A DNA stretch of 22,715 nt from Spirochaetaceae bacterium (GTDB lineage: Bacteria; Spirochaetota; Spirochaetia; SZUA-6; Bin103), in contig JAPOQV010000326.1 of the NCBI GenBank assembly GCA_026710565.1, positions 1 to 22,715 of the forward strand, in the 5' to 3' direction. Under the pieces are notes generated by a model. It ran no database searches and was not told the origin of the DNA. It saw nothing but the letters and a program-made list of their open reading frames with translations. The translations under genes were made by a program, and so were the position numbers. Numbering within the stretch: the first letter of the stretch is position 1; each line of letters opens with the position of its first letter. Below are positions 15,761 to 22,319 of this stretch, piece by piece.

Positions 15761-17314
15761 CTACAGCGTGATCCAGCACAGGTCGCCGTCGCCGTAGCGG
15801 CGGTGCTGGACGGCCTCCAGCAGGTGGTCGACGGTGACGCCGTCGGAGCGCTCCAGGTCGGCGATGGTACGCGTTACCCGCGCGATGGCGTGGTAGGCGC
15901 GCGCGGACAGGCCGAGCTTGTCCACCGCTTCGCGCAGCGCGGCGCGGCCGGCGGCATCGAGGCGGCAGTGGACGTCCACCGCGCCCGCCGGCAACTCGGC
16001 GTTGCGCTCCCAGCCCATGCCGCGATAGCGGTGCCGCTGGCGTTCCACCGCCTCCGCGACTCTGGATGCGATCTGCACGGTGCCCTCCGGGGACGGCGCC
16101 TGAAGGTCGGCCGAGCTAGGTGGAGACACGGGCACGCGCACGTCGATCCGGTCCAGCAACGCCCCGCCGAGCCGCCGCCAGTGGCGGTGCACGTCGGCCG
16201 GCGCGCACAGGCAGACGCCCGCCTCCCGCCCCAGGTTCCCGCACGGGCAGGGGTTGGCCGCGCAGATGAGCTGGAAGCCGGCCGGGTAGCGCACCGAGTA
16301 TCCGGCCCGCACGACCGTCACCTCCCGCGACTCCAGCGGCTCGCGCAAGGCCTGCAGCAGCGCCGTGCGAAATTCCGGCGTCTCGTCCAGGAACAGGACA
16401 CCGCCGTGGGCCAGCGACGCCTCGCCCGGGCGCTGCATGCGGCCGCCGCCGATCAACCCTTCGAGCGATGCGCTGTGGTGCGGCATCCGGAACGGCGGCC
16501 TCGTGATCAACGACGCGCCCGCTCCGAGGGTGCCGGCGACCGAGTGCACGCGGGTCACCTCCAGCGCCTCGGTGCCGGTCAGGGGCGGCAGGATCCCCGG
16601 CATGCGCCGCGCCGCCATGGTCTTGCCGCTGCCCGGCGGCCCGAACAGCAGCGCGTGATGGCGGCCCGCCGCGGCGATCTGCAGCGCCCGCTTCAGCCGG
16701 TCCTGGCCGCGCAGATCGGCGAAGTCGCCGACCGACGCGTCCGCCGGTGCGCCGTCCGGAGCAGCGGCGCGCCGCTGCTCCGCGGCAGGCCACGTCTCCG
16801 GGCGCGCCTCGCGGAGCGTCCGGACCGCTTCGGTGAGCGAGTCGACGCCGACGATCGACCCGCGCCCCAGCGCCTGTGCCTCCGCCAGGTTGCTGCGCGG
16901 CACGACGAAGCGGTCGATGCCGCGCTCCAGCCCGGTGCTGACCGCGGCCAGCACGCCGTGCACGGGGCGGACATCGCCGCGCAGGGTCAGCTCGCCGAGC
17001 ACCATGATCCCCACCTCATCGTCCCAGGGGACCTGGCCCGAGGCGGCGATCACGCCCAGCGCCAGTGGCAGGTCGAAGGCGGAGCCGGTCTTGGGGACCG
17101 CGGCCGGCGACAGGTTGATCAGGATGCGGTCGTCGGGAAACGACAGTCCGCTGTTGCGGATGGCGACGCGGATGCGGTCGCGGGCTTCGCGCACGGCACC
17201 GCCGGGAAGACCGACGATGTCCACCACCGGCATCCCGCGCCGGATGTCCACCTCCGCGGTAACCAGAACGCCGTCCACGCCGATCGGGGCATGACAGGCC
17301 ACACGCGCCAGCAT
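15761..17314 (-). CDS. comM: ComM/YifB family AAA+ ATPase (Mg-chelatase-like)
   Basis: The 517-residue protein has the usual ComM/YifB length and domain order. It has an N-terminal Lon-protease-like ChlI domain (about 1-165, MPVVDIVGLPGGAVREARDR, LINLSPAAVPKTGSAFDLPL), an AAA+ core with Walker A GPPGSGKT (225-232) and Walker B VLFLDE (306-311), a cysteine-rich CAANPCPCGN ... CLC segment (351-370), DRIDV (388-392), and a C-terminal helical domain (LSARAYHAIARVTRTIADLE). The start at 17314 has GGAGGAG about eight bases upstream. ComM is a hexameric helicase that promotes branch migration during natural transformation in Vibrio; in most bacteria its role is unclear. It follows the kinase and RNase HI genes on the same strand. 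No competence genes are seen in the window. Confidence 0.93.
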   Translation of the reverse strand: MLARVACHAPIGVDGVLVTAEVDIRRGMPVVDIVGLPGGAVREARDRIRVAIRNSGLSFPDDRILINLSPAAVPKTGSAFDLPLALGVIAASGQVPWDDEVGIMVLGELTLRGDVRPVHGVLAAVSTGLERGIDRFVVPRSNLAEAQALGRGSIVGVDSLTEAVRTLREARPETWPAAEQRRAAAPDGAPADASVGDFADLRGQDRLKRALQIAAAGRHHALLFGPPGSGKTMAARRMPGILPPLTGTEALEVTRVHSVAGTLGAGASLITRPPFRMPHHSASLEGLIGGGRMQRPGEASLAHGGVLFLDETPEFRTALLQALREPLESREVTVVRAGYSVRYPAGFQLICAANPCPCGNLGREAGVCLCAPADVHRHWRRLGGALLDRIDVRVPVSPPSSADLQAPSPEGTVQIASRVAEAVERQRHRYRGMGWERNAELPAGAVDVHCRLDAAGRAALREAVDKLGLSARAYHAIARVTRTIADLERSDGVTVDHLLEAVQHRRYGDGDLCWITL

Positions 17315-17392
17315 CTGTCGCTCTCCTCCGGATGCCGCGCCATGCGGCTCCCGTCATGGAAGAGAGCGTGCCGACGTTCGTGGCGCTTCAGT

Positions 17393-17851
17393 TCAGCGTC
17401 GTCCCCTGCGGCCGGCGGCGATCGTCTCCTGGACCAGCCGGTCGCAGGCTTCGTTGAGCTCGACGCCGGCGTGGCCGCGCACGCGCCGGAACGCGACCCG
17501 CAGGCCGCGTCCCTCCAGCGCCCGCTTCAGGGCCTGCAGCTCCTGCCAAAGCTCGCGGTTCTTGACCGGCGACCGCGCCTTGGTCCTCCAGCCGTTGGCC
17601 TCCCAGCGGGGGATCCACTGGGTGATGCCGCCCTCGACGTAGCGCGAATCGGTGACCACCGTCACGTCCCCGTCCGCCCGCTCCTGCGCCACCCTCAGCG
17701 CTTCGATCACCGCCTGCAGCTCCATGCGGTTGTTCGTCGTGTCTGCCGAGTAGCCCGTGTCGCGCGCCTGCCCGTCCGCCGTCTCGGCCACGTAGGCCCA
17801 AGCGCCGGGACCGGGGTTGCCCACGCAGCCGCCGTCGGTGTGGACGGTCAC
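17393..17851 (-). CDS. rnhA: Ribonuclease HI
   Basis: The start chosen is the GTG at 17851, which overlaps the kinase TGA as GTGA and gives 152 residues beginning MTVHTDGGCVGNPGPGAW. This is the usual RNase HI N-terminus and length. An upstream ATG at 17884 would add 11 residues that look like nothing in the family. The catalytic residues are all visible: D6 (HTDGG), E44 (NRMELQA), D68 (TDSRY), H127 (RGHAG) and D137 (NEACDRL). The enzyme cuts RNA in RNA-DNA hybrids such as primers and R-loops, in the cytoplasm. The four-base overlap implies translational coupling to the histidine kinase gene upstream. The basic protrusion (WRTKARSPVKNRELW) for hybrid binding is present. Confidence 0.95.
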   Translation of the reverse strand: MTVHTDGGCVGNPGPGAWAYVAETADGQARDTGYSADTTNNRMELQAVIEALRVAQERADGDVTVVTDSRYVEGGITQWIPRWEANGWRTKARSPVKNRELWQELQALKRALEGRGLRVAFRRVRGHAGVELNEACDRLVQETIAAGRRGRR

Positions 17852-19692
17852 GAGACCGCCGCCGGCAGCGTCACGACCGCGCACGTGCCTTCCGTACCCC
17901 GCTCCAGCACCAGCGAGCCTCCGTTGTGCTCGATGAGCGCGCGGCTGATGTAGAGGCCGAGCCCGTCGTGACCGGGCTTGGTGGAGTAGAACGGCTCGAA
18001 CACGCGCGAGCGACCCGGTCCGAGAGGGCGGGCGCCGGAGTCCTGGACCTCGATCACGATTTCTTTCCCACGTTCACGGGCGCTCATGATAATCCGCGAA
18101 CGAGCACGAACGCCCGCCTCCTCCGCGTTGACCAGCAACTCGGCCAGCGCCCGCGCCATCTCGGCGGGATCGCATGCCACCGCCAGCTCGCCCCCGTCGG
18201 TCAGCTCCGCCCTCAAGTGGCTGCGCCGCCCGGCACGCCGGTACGCGGCCGCAAACAGGTCGGAGACCTGCACGGCGACCACGGCACCGCCGGCCCTGGT
18301 ACCGTCATCGAGCCTGCGCAGCGCAGCGAGCACGGTGAGCGCCTTTTCGCGAAATCCGCGAATGGTCTCGAGCGCGCCGCTCGGCAGCCGCAACGGAGCA
18401 GCGGCCGGCGACCGGGCCCCGTCGCGCTCGGCCTCCAACTCGGTCTCCAGAGCGTCCAGGACGCCCGCGGTCGCGGTCATGGAGCCGCCGAGCGAGCGGT
18501 GCAGCGCTCGCGTCAGCACGCGCAGATCGCGCACCCCGCGCGAGCCTTCCCCGCCGGCGCGCCCCGGCGCCTGCGCGGGCGCCGCGCCGCCCGTTCGATC
18601 GAACGTACGCACCAGGGCGGCATGGAGCGCGAGCAAGGCCACGAACAGGGGGCTGAGCACCAGGAAGGAGGCGACCCGGTCGCTCAGGCCGTAGCTGGCC
18701 GCGATCTGTCGCTGGGGGTAGTCGCCCGCGACCGCGACGACCAGCAGCAGGAACGCCAGGACGATTGCCGTCGCCCAGAAACGATTGATCCCGCGGCGCT
18801 GATCGACGCCGGGGATGTGCCGGGTACCGACCAGAAAGAACGCCGGCAGCGGCAGCAGCAAGAGATCGGCGATCGCGCCGGAGGGTACGGGGACGCCGCT
18901 TTCCGCGACACCGGCCGGAAGGCGCAGCAGCAGGTACGCGGGCAACGACACCAGCAAGCCGCCGAGCGTCCACAGGACGGGTTCCCGCGTATGCGGTCTC
19001 CGTACGCGGGCGATCGCCCTGATCAGCAGGCACAGGGCGATCGCCACCGCGACCGCCGTACCCGCGTCCGACACCGTGCCCGCGAGCTCGTGGCGCGCCA
19101 GCCAGCCTGGATCGCCCCCGGCCGCGGCCCGGAACGAGGCGACACGGAACGACGCCGTCAACGTGGGAAATGCCAGCCCGGCCACGACGGTGGCGACCCG
19201 GAGGCGTCGCGACAGGCGGCTCTGCGGCATCGCCAGGACCGCCATGGCCATGAGCCAGGGAGTGAGCGTTCCCGCCTGCGCCAGCAGGTGGCTGGGGACC
19301 GACTCGGAGGCGAACGGGCGCACGGCAACCGTGACCGCATGCGTGAATGCCGCCAGCGACGCTATCCGGCATGCAGACCGGTAGGTTGCGCCGCCGAGCA
19401 GGACGTAGCCGGCTGCCAGCATTCCTGCCGACACCACCGGGATGAGCACGCGGTCGAGCGGGCGAACCGGGACGCCGGCGACCGTTCCGCCGAGGCGGAC
19501 CACCGTCTCGCCACCGGCGATCAGGCGTACCAGGTAGAAGACGGCGACCGCCGCCGCCAGCGTCCCGATGAAGACCAGCCGCTGCTGCCGGAGCCGTTCC
19601 TTGCGGGACACCTCGCTCAGTGCGACGCTTTTCACGGTGGTGCGGCCGGAAGCCTGTTGCCCCGGCCGGCGGGACGCGCCGCCGCAGGACAC
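17848..19692 (-). CDS. Multi-pass membrane histidine-kinase-like protein
   Basis: The protein has up to 614 residues. The first possible start is the GTG at 19692; a GTG 19 codons later (VKSVALSEVSRKERL) is equally plausible, and neither has a clear Shine-Dalgarno. The N-terminal 360 residues carry about eight to ten hydrophobic segments (for example 40-59, 82-100, 165-180, 205-227, 238-258, 273-290, 305-323 and 340-362), an integral membrane sensor of unrecognised type. A linker follows, then a HATPase_c domain: N-box LAELLVNAEEAG (N522), G1 VQDSGARPL (D551), F-box FEPFYSTK and G2 GLGLYISRALIEHNGG (577-592). No canonical H-box is seen; H398 in LTRALHRSLGG is the only obvious candidate phosphoacceptor. 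No response regulator is adjacent. It overlaps rnhA by four bases. Confidence 0.82.
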   Translation of the reverse strand: MSCGGASRRPGQQASGRTTVKSVALSEVSRKERLRQQRLVFIGTLAAAVAVFYLVRLIAGGETVVRLGGTVAGVPVRPLDRVLIPVVSAGMLAAGYVLLGGATYRSACRIASLAAFTHAVTVAVRPFASESVPSHLLAQAGTLTPWLMAMAVLAMPQSRLSRRLRVATVVAGLAFPTLTASFRVASFRAAAGGDPGWLARHELAGTVSDAGTAVAVAIALCLLIRAIARVRRPHTREPVLWTLGGLLVSLPAYLLLRLPAGVAESGVPVPSGAIADLLLLPLPAFFLVGTRHIPGVDQRRGINRFWATAIVLAFLLLVVAVAGDYPQRQIAASYGLSDRVASFLVLSPLFVALLALHAALVRTFDRTGGAAPAQAPGRAGGEGSRGVRDLRVLTRALHRSLGGSMTATAGVLDALETELEAERDGARSPAAAPLRLPSGALETIRGFREKALTVLAALRRLDDGTRAGGAVVAVQVSDLFAAAYRRAGRRSHLRAELTDGGELAVACDPAEMARALAELLVNAEEAGVRARSRIIMSARERGKEIVIEVQDSGARPLGPGRSRVFEPFYSTKPGHDGLGLYISRALIEHNGGSLVLERGTEGTCAVVTLPAAVS

Positions 19693-19717
19693 ACGTCGCG
19701 GGCGATTGGACCCGAGC

Positions 19718-19746
19718 TTGACATCGCGGCCCGAGTGCGCTTATCT
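19718..19746 (+). promoter_or_regulatory. Sigma70-type promoter of tRNA-Met
   Basis: A perfect -35 TTGACA (19718-19723) and -10 TTATCT (19741-19746) are separated by exactly 17 bases. Transcription should start about 7 bases on, just before the tRNA 5' end at 19756. It is one of the best promoter matches in the window. Confidence 0.8.
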
Positions 19747-19755
19747 CAGGCGCAT

Positions 19756-19828
19756 GGCGGCGTAGCTCAGTTGGTAGAGCAAGCGGCTCATATCCGCTGG
19801 GTCAGGGGTTCGAGTCCCTTCGCCGCTA
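19756..19828 (+). tRNA. tRNA-Met(CAT), elongator type
   Basis: The 73-base gene folds cleanly. The acceptor stem GGCGGCG pairs with CGCCGCT (one G-T wobble at 1-72). The D stem is GCTC/GAGC, the anticodon stem AGCGG/CCGCT with loop CTCATAT (anticodon CAT), and the T stem AGGGG/CCCTT with loop TTCGAGT. The discriminator base is A and CCA is not encoded. C11-G24 in the D stem and the lack of three G-C pairs next to the anticodon loop mark it as an elongator rather than an initiator. A CAT anticodon could also be a tRNA-Ile whose C34 is modified to lysidine; that cannot be excluded by eye. Confidence 0.93.
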
Positions 19829-19860
19829 CTTTCACCGTTTCGACGATCCCGGGTACTCCG

Positions 19861-19915
19861 AAGAATTCCAAGTACGGGAAGAATTCCAAGTACGGAAGGA
19901 GATCCCATCTACGGA
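19861..19915. repeat. 18-base tandem repeat, two exact-type copies plus a degenerate third
   Basis: AAGAATTCCAAGTACGGG (19861-19878) is followed directly by a second copy differing only in the last base (19879-19896). A degenerate third unit, AGGAGATCCCATCTACGGA, lies at 19897-19915. It sits about 30 bases past the tRNA-Met gene. No protein is expected here. It is a local tandem duplication, possibly a small variable-number repeat. Confidence 0.8.
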
Positions 19916-20021
19916 AGGCCCGGTTACGAAGTTCCGATTGGCAGCCGTCGCGTCACGCGGCCGCCGGTAACGGGCATCGGCTTGGTCTCCAGTACCTGCC
20001 ATGACGCAGCCCGGTGGCCGT

Positions 20022-20059
20022 GGCAGGACCGAGCACACTGGGCAGGACCGAGCGCACTG
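20022..20059. repeat. 19-base tandem duplication
   Basis: GGCAGGACCGAGCRCACTG occurs twice head to tail (20022-20040 and 20041-20059) with a single A/G difference. It lies just downstream, in the minus sense, of the tRNA-fMet gene. It is unrelated in sequence to the 18-base repeat 100 bases away. Confidence 0.8.
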
Positions 20060-20069
20060 CGGTAACGAA

Positions 20070-20142
20070 TAGCAGGGGCAGGATTCGAACCTGCGACCTC
20101 CGGGTTATGAGCCCGACGAGCTGCCAACTGCTCTACCCTGCG
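20070..20142 (-). tRNA. Initiator tRNA-fMet(CAT)
   Basis: The 73 bases fold as an initiator tRNA. Acceptor CGCAGGG faces CCCTGCT, so bases 1 and 72 (C and T) do not pair, as expected for formylation. The D stem is GAGC/GCTC with A11-T24, the reversed initiator pair. The anticodon stem has three G-C pairs (GGG/CCC) flanking the loop CTCATAA with anticodon CAT. T stem GCAGG/CCTGC surrounds TTCGAAT. The discriminator is A and CCA is not encoded. It faces the tRNA-Met gene, so the two are convergent. Confidence 0.95.
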
Positions 20143-20158
20143 TTTACTTGTCAAGTGG

Positions 20159-20188
20159 ATAATACCATGGCTGCCAGCTCCCCGTCAA
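20159..20188 (-). promoter_or_regulatory. Sigma70-type promoter of tRNA-fMet
   Basis: Read on minus, -35 TTGACG (20188-20183) and -10 TATTAT (20164-20159) are separated by 18 bases, with the expected start near 20152, ten bases before the tRNA 5' end at 20142. A perfect 5-bp palindrome, ACTTGTCAAGT (20146-20156), covers the predicted start region and could be incidental. Confidence 0.75.
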
Positions 20189-20282
20189 GCAGGAGCCCGC
20201 GCCCGGATGACCTGCCCCGTCCCGGTGCCGCCACGGGTACCGACCGGGCGAGCGGATCGCTCTCCGGCCACGGCTGATGTGC

Positions 20283-20492
20283 TCAGCGCTTCTGTTGGGT
20301 CTGGATCTTGCGCAGCTTCTTCAGGCGCTTGCGTTCCATCGCCTTGCGCCGCTTGTTGCGAACGGTCGACGGCTTCTCGAAGTACTCGCGCCGTTTCCAT
20401 TCGCGGACGATCCCTTCCTTCTCGACGATCCTCTTGAATCGCTTCAGCGCCTTCTCGAGTAGTTCCTCTTCACCGACTTGTACGAACGCTAT
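20283..20492 (-). CDS. rpsU: Ribosomal protein bS21, apparent AUA start
   Basis: The body [20 protein letters not shown] and [20 protein letters not shown] is unmistakable bS21, with a basic C-terminus ([12 protein letters not shown]). bS21 is a small-subunit protein near the anti-Shine-Dalgarno region, needed for efficient initiation. The natural N-terminus would be (M)[15 protein letters not shown]. The codon at that place is ATA (20490-20492), seven bases after a perfect AAGGAGG (20500-20506), giving 69 residues, a normal length. In-frame TTG (20534) and GTG (20522) codons exist upstream, but they lack a spaced Shine-Dalgarno, would place the AAGGAGG inside the coding region, and the TTG is only about 8 bases from the predicted transcript start. 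The AUA start is the best reading, though a sequence error turning ATG into ATA is possible. Confidence 0.9.
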   Translation of the reverse strand: MAFVQVGEEELLEKALKRFKRIVEKEGIVREWKRREYFEKPSTVRNKRRKAMERKRLKKLRKIQTQQKR

Positions 20493-20499
20493 GGCGCTA

Positions 20500-20506
20500 C
20501 CTCCTT
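20500..20506 (-). promoter_or_regulatory. Perfect Shine-Dalgarno that decides the rpsU start
   Basis: AAGGAGG on minus lies seven bases before ATA at 20492. No ATG, GTG or TTG is in frame at usable distance downstream of it, so it points to ATA as the initiation codon. Confidence 0.75.
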
Positions 20507-20548
20507 CGCGGGCCGCCGGCACAGCGCCGGGCAACTCCGCAGTCCTTC

Positions 20549-20576
20549 ATGATAGCGCGAGACGCGATCCTGTCAA
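20549..20576 (-). promoter_or_regulatory. rpsU: Sigma70-type promoter of rpsU
   Basis: Read on minus, -35 TTGACA (20576-20571) and -10 TATCAT (20554-20549) are separated by 16 bases, predicting a start near 20542 and a leader of about 50 bases before the ATA codon. It lies in the gap after recJ, so rpsU has its own promoter even if some read-through from recJ occurs. Confidence 0.75.
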
Positions 20577-20603
20577 ACCCGGCATCACCTTCACCTTCCA
20601 CCT

Positions 20604-22319
20604 TCATCGTCGGCACAGGTCGAGTACGACCATTTGCAGCCGGCGTTCGCCGTCCGAGTACCCCGGCTCCAGCCGGTACACCACGTCGACGGTGTCGCCC
20701 GGGGCGAACTCGCCTGCCCGCGAACCGGCGCCCCAATACAGCGCCGGCCATCGATAGGCGCCGGCATCCAGCAACAGCTTGCAGTGCTCGGAGGCACGGC
20801 CGAACAGGTTCACCTCCGACACCTCGAGTCCGCGCGTCCGGAGCACCACCGGCCCGTTGCCGACTCCGGTCGGCTCGACCGCCGCGACGAGCCGGTCCAG
20901 CGCCGGCGTCAGCTCGCGGGCCGGAACCTCGGCATCCAGCACCCGCGCCGGCTCGCGCCTGCCGTGCGCGGTGCCGTGGCGCCTGTCGGACCAGCGCCGG
21001 CGCACATCGGTGAGGACGTCCGCCGGGGCCACAAAGCCTCCGGCGCTGCGGTGGCCGCCGCGCGAGGTGAGCAGGCCGTCCGTATCCGCCAGGAGCACGA
21101 GTGCGTTCGCACCGCTGTCGGGGCTGCGGATCGAGCCGGAGATGAAGCCGCCGTCGTAGGCGACGACCGCCACCGACCGGTCCAGGAAGCGGCTCAGCCG
21201 GTAGGCGAGCGGGCCGGTCAGTCCCCGCGCCAGATCCCGATCATCCACCACCAGACAGCGCGCCTCCGGGTATTGACCCGCGAGGTGGCGCGCCCGCGGC
21301 AGCAGCCGGTTCCAGGCAGCCGCGCTCTCTCTCCGGCGCCGCGCATCGAGCTCCTGCAGCCGATCCGACAGCTCCGCGCACTCCCTCCGCGCACGGCTCA
21401 ACAGCAACTGCACGGCGTGGTCGCCCTCGCCGTAACGGGCGGCCGAGCCGATCACGGGGTTCAGGGTGCGGCTGACCTGATCGGCGCTCGGCACCGGCAC
21501 GGACCGCCCGACCCGCAGCCACAGCTCCAGGAGCCCGGGGCGGTCCGACCGCGCCAGCGCGTCGAGGCCGAGAGCGGTGATGCGCCGGCTCTCGCCGGTG
21601 AGCGGCATCCTGTCGGCGAGCGTACTGAGCATGGCCAGATCGTACGGGAGCTGAGTGGCCGCCACGTCGTGCTCGCCGCCCGTTTTCGCCGCCTGCCGCA
21701 CCGCTTCGGCGAGCTTCAGCGCGACCGCGCCGGCCGCCAGGCGCTCGGCTCCTGCCGCGCCCGAGAGCGCGGGATTGAGCACCCGTACCGTCTCCGGCAG
21801 GGAGTCGAGCGGGGGAGCGTCGATCGGCCGGTGATGATCGACCACGAGCACGTCGATGCCGCTCCGGGCCGCTTCCCGGGACTCCGCGGGTCCGATCGAG
21901 CAGTCCACGCAGACCACGAGCTCCGCACCCGCCGTGCGAGCCTCCCGCACCCCGCCGTCGGGCAGGCCGTGGCGTCCGCCCGGCGGAATCCGCCATCGCA
22001 CCGGCGCGCCCATCCGCCGCAGCAACTCGACCATGATCGCCGTCGCGGCGATGCCGTCCACGTCCGGGTCGCCATACACGAACACCGGCCGGCCCGCGCA
22101 GCGGCCGATGCGCTCCACCGCCGACTGCATGCCGTCGATCCGGACCGGCGGCAGCGGGCCGCGTCCAAGAAACGCATCCACCTCGACCGGCTCGCTGATG
22201 CCGCGGCGCACGAGCACCGCCGCCAGCAGCGGATCAAGCTGGTGGCGGTCGGACAGCGCGCGGACCGTGGAGGGCTCCGTGCCCGGCAGCTTCCAGCCGC
22301 GGGCGGCGCGCCCGCTCAC
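20604..22319 (-). CDS. recJ: Single-stranded-DNA exonuclease RecJ-like, DHH family
   Basis: The start chosen is the GTG at 22319, overlapping the thpR stop as GTGA. It gives 571 residues, the usual RecJ length; the frame is open upstream but only through the thpR gene. Motifs: VFVYGDPDVDGIAATAI (79-95; motif I, with Pro where Tyr is usual), VCVDCSIG (136-143), VVDHHRP (159-165, the DHH motif), STLADRMPLTGESR (232-245) and the DHHA1 motif GGHRSAGGFV (421-430). A C-terminal OB-like part (GNGPVVLRTRGLEVSEVN) follows. The segment usually reading N-A-A-G-R is divergent here (LNPVIGSAARYGEGDHA, 286-302). RecJ degrades single-stranded DNA 5' to 3' with Mn or Mg in RecF-pathway and mismatch repair. 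The call is good; the altered motifs leave room for a divergent RecJ-family nuclease. Confidence 0.85.
   Translation of the reverse strand: MSGRAARGWKLPGTEPSTVRALSDRHQLDPLLAAVLVRRGISEPVEVDAFLGRGPLPPVRIDGMQSAVERIGRCAGRPVFVYGDPDVDGIAATAIMVELLRRMGAPVRWRIPPGGRHGLPDGGVREARTAGAELVVCVDCSIGPAESREAARSGIDVLVVDHHRPIDAPPLDSLPETVRVLNPALSGAAGAERLAAGAVALKLAEAVRQAAKTGGEHDVAATQLPYDLAMLSTLADRMPLTGESRRITALGLDALARSDRPGLLELWLRVGRSVPVPSADQVSRTLNPVIGSAARYGEGDHAVQLLLSRARRECAELSDRLQELDARRRRESAAAWNRLLPRARHLAGQYPEARCLVVDDRDLARGLTGPLAYRLSRFLDRSVAVVAYDGGFISGSIRSPDSGANALVLLADTDGLLTSRGGHRSAGGFVAPADVLTDVRRRWSDRRHGTAHGRREPARVLDAEVPARELTPALDRLVAAVEPTGVGNGPVVLRTRGLEVSEVNLFGRASEHCKLLLDAGAYRWPALYWGAGSRAGEFAPGDTVDVVYRLEPGYSDGERRLQMVVLDLCRR

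Noticed and set aside
17852..17884. ATG start for RNase HI at 17884
   Set aside because: It adds residues not seen in the family and lies inside the kinase gene; GTG at 17851 gives the canonical N-terminus.
20146..20156. ACTTGTCAAGT palindrome near the tRNA-fMet start site
   Set aside because: Perfect but only 5-bp arms; a stable tRNA gene is not expected to have an operator, so it is noted only with the promoter.
20583..20603. Three AAGGTG-like units (minus strand) just past the recJ stop
   Set aside because: Short, imperfect and likely chance; no clear role as a repeat or ribosome site.
20497..20751. 84-codon minus-strand frame across the recJ/rpsU junction
   Set aside because: It runs out of frame over the recJ 3' end and ends inside the rpsU Shine-Dalgarno; no recognisable product.
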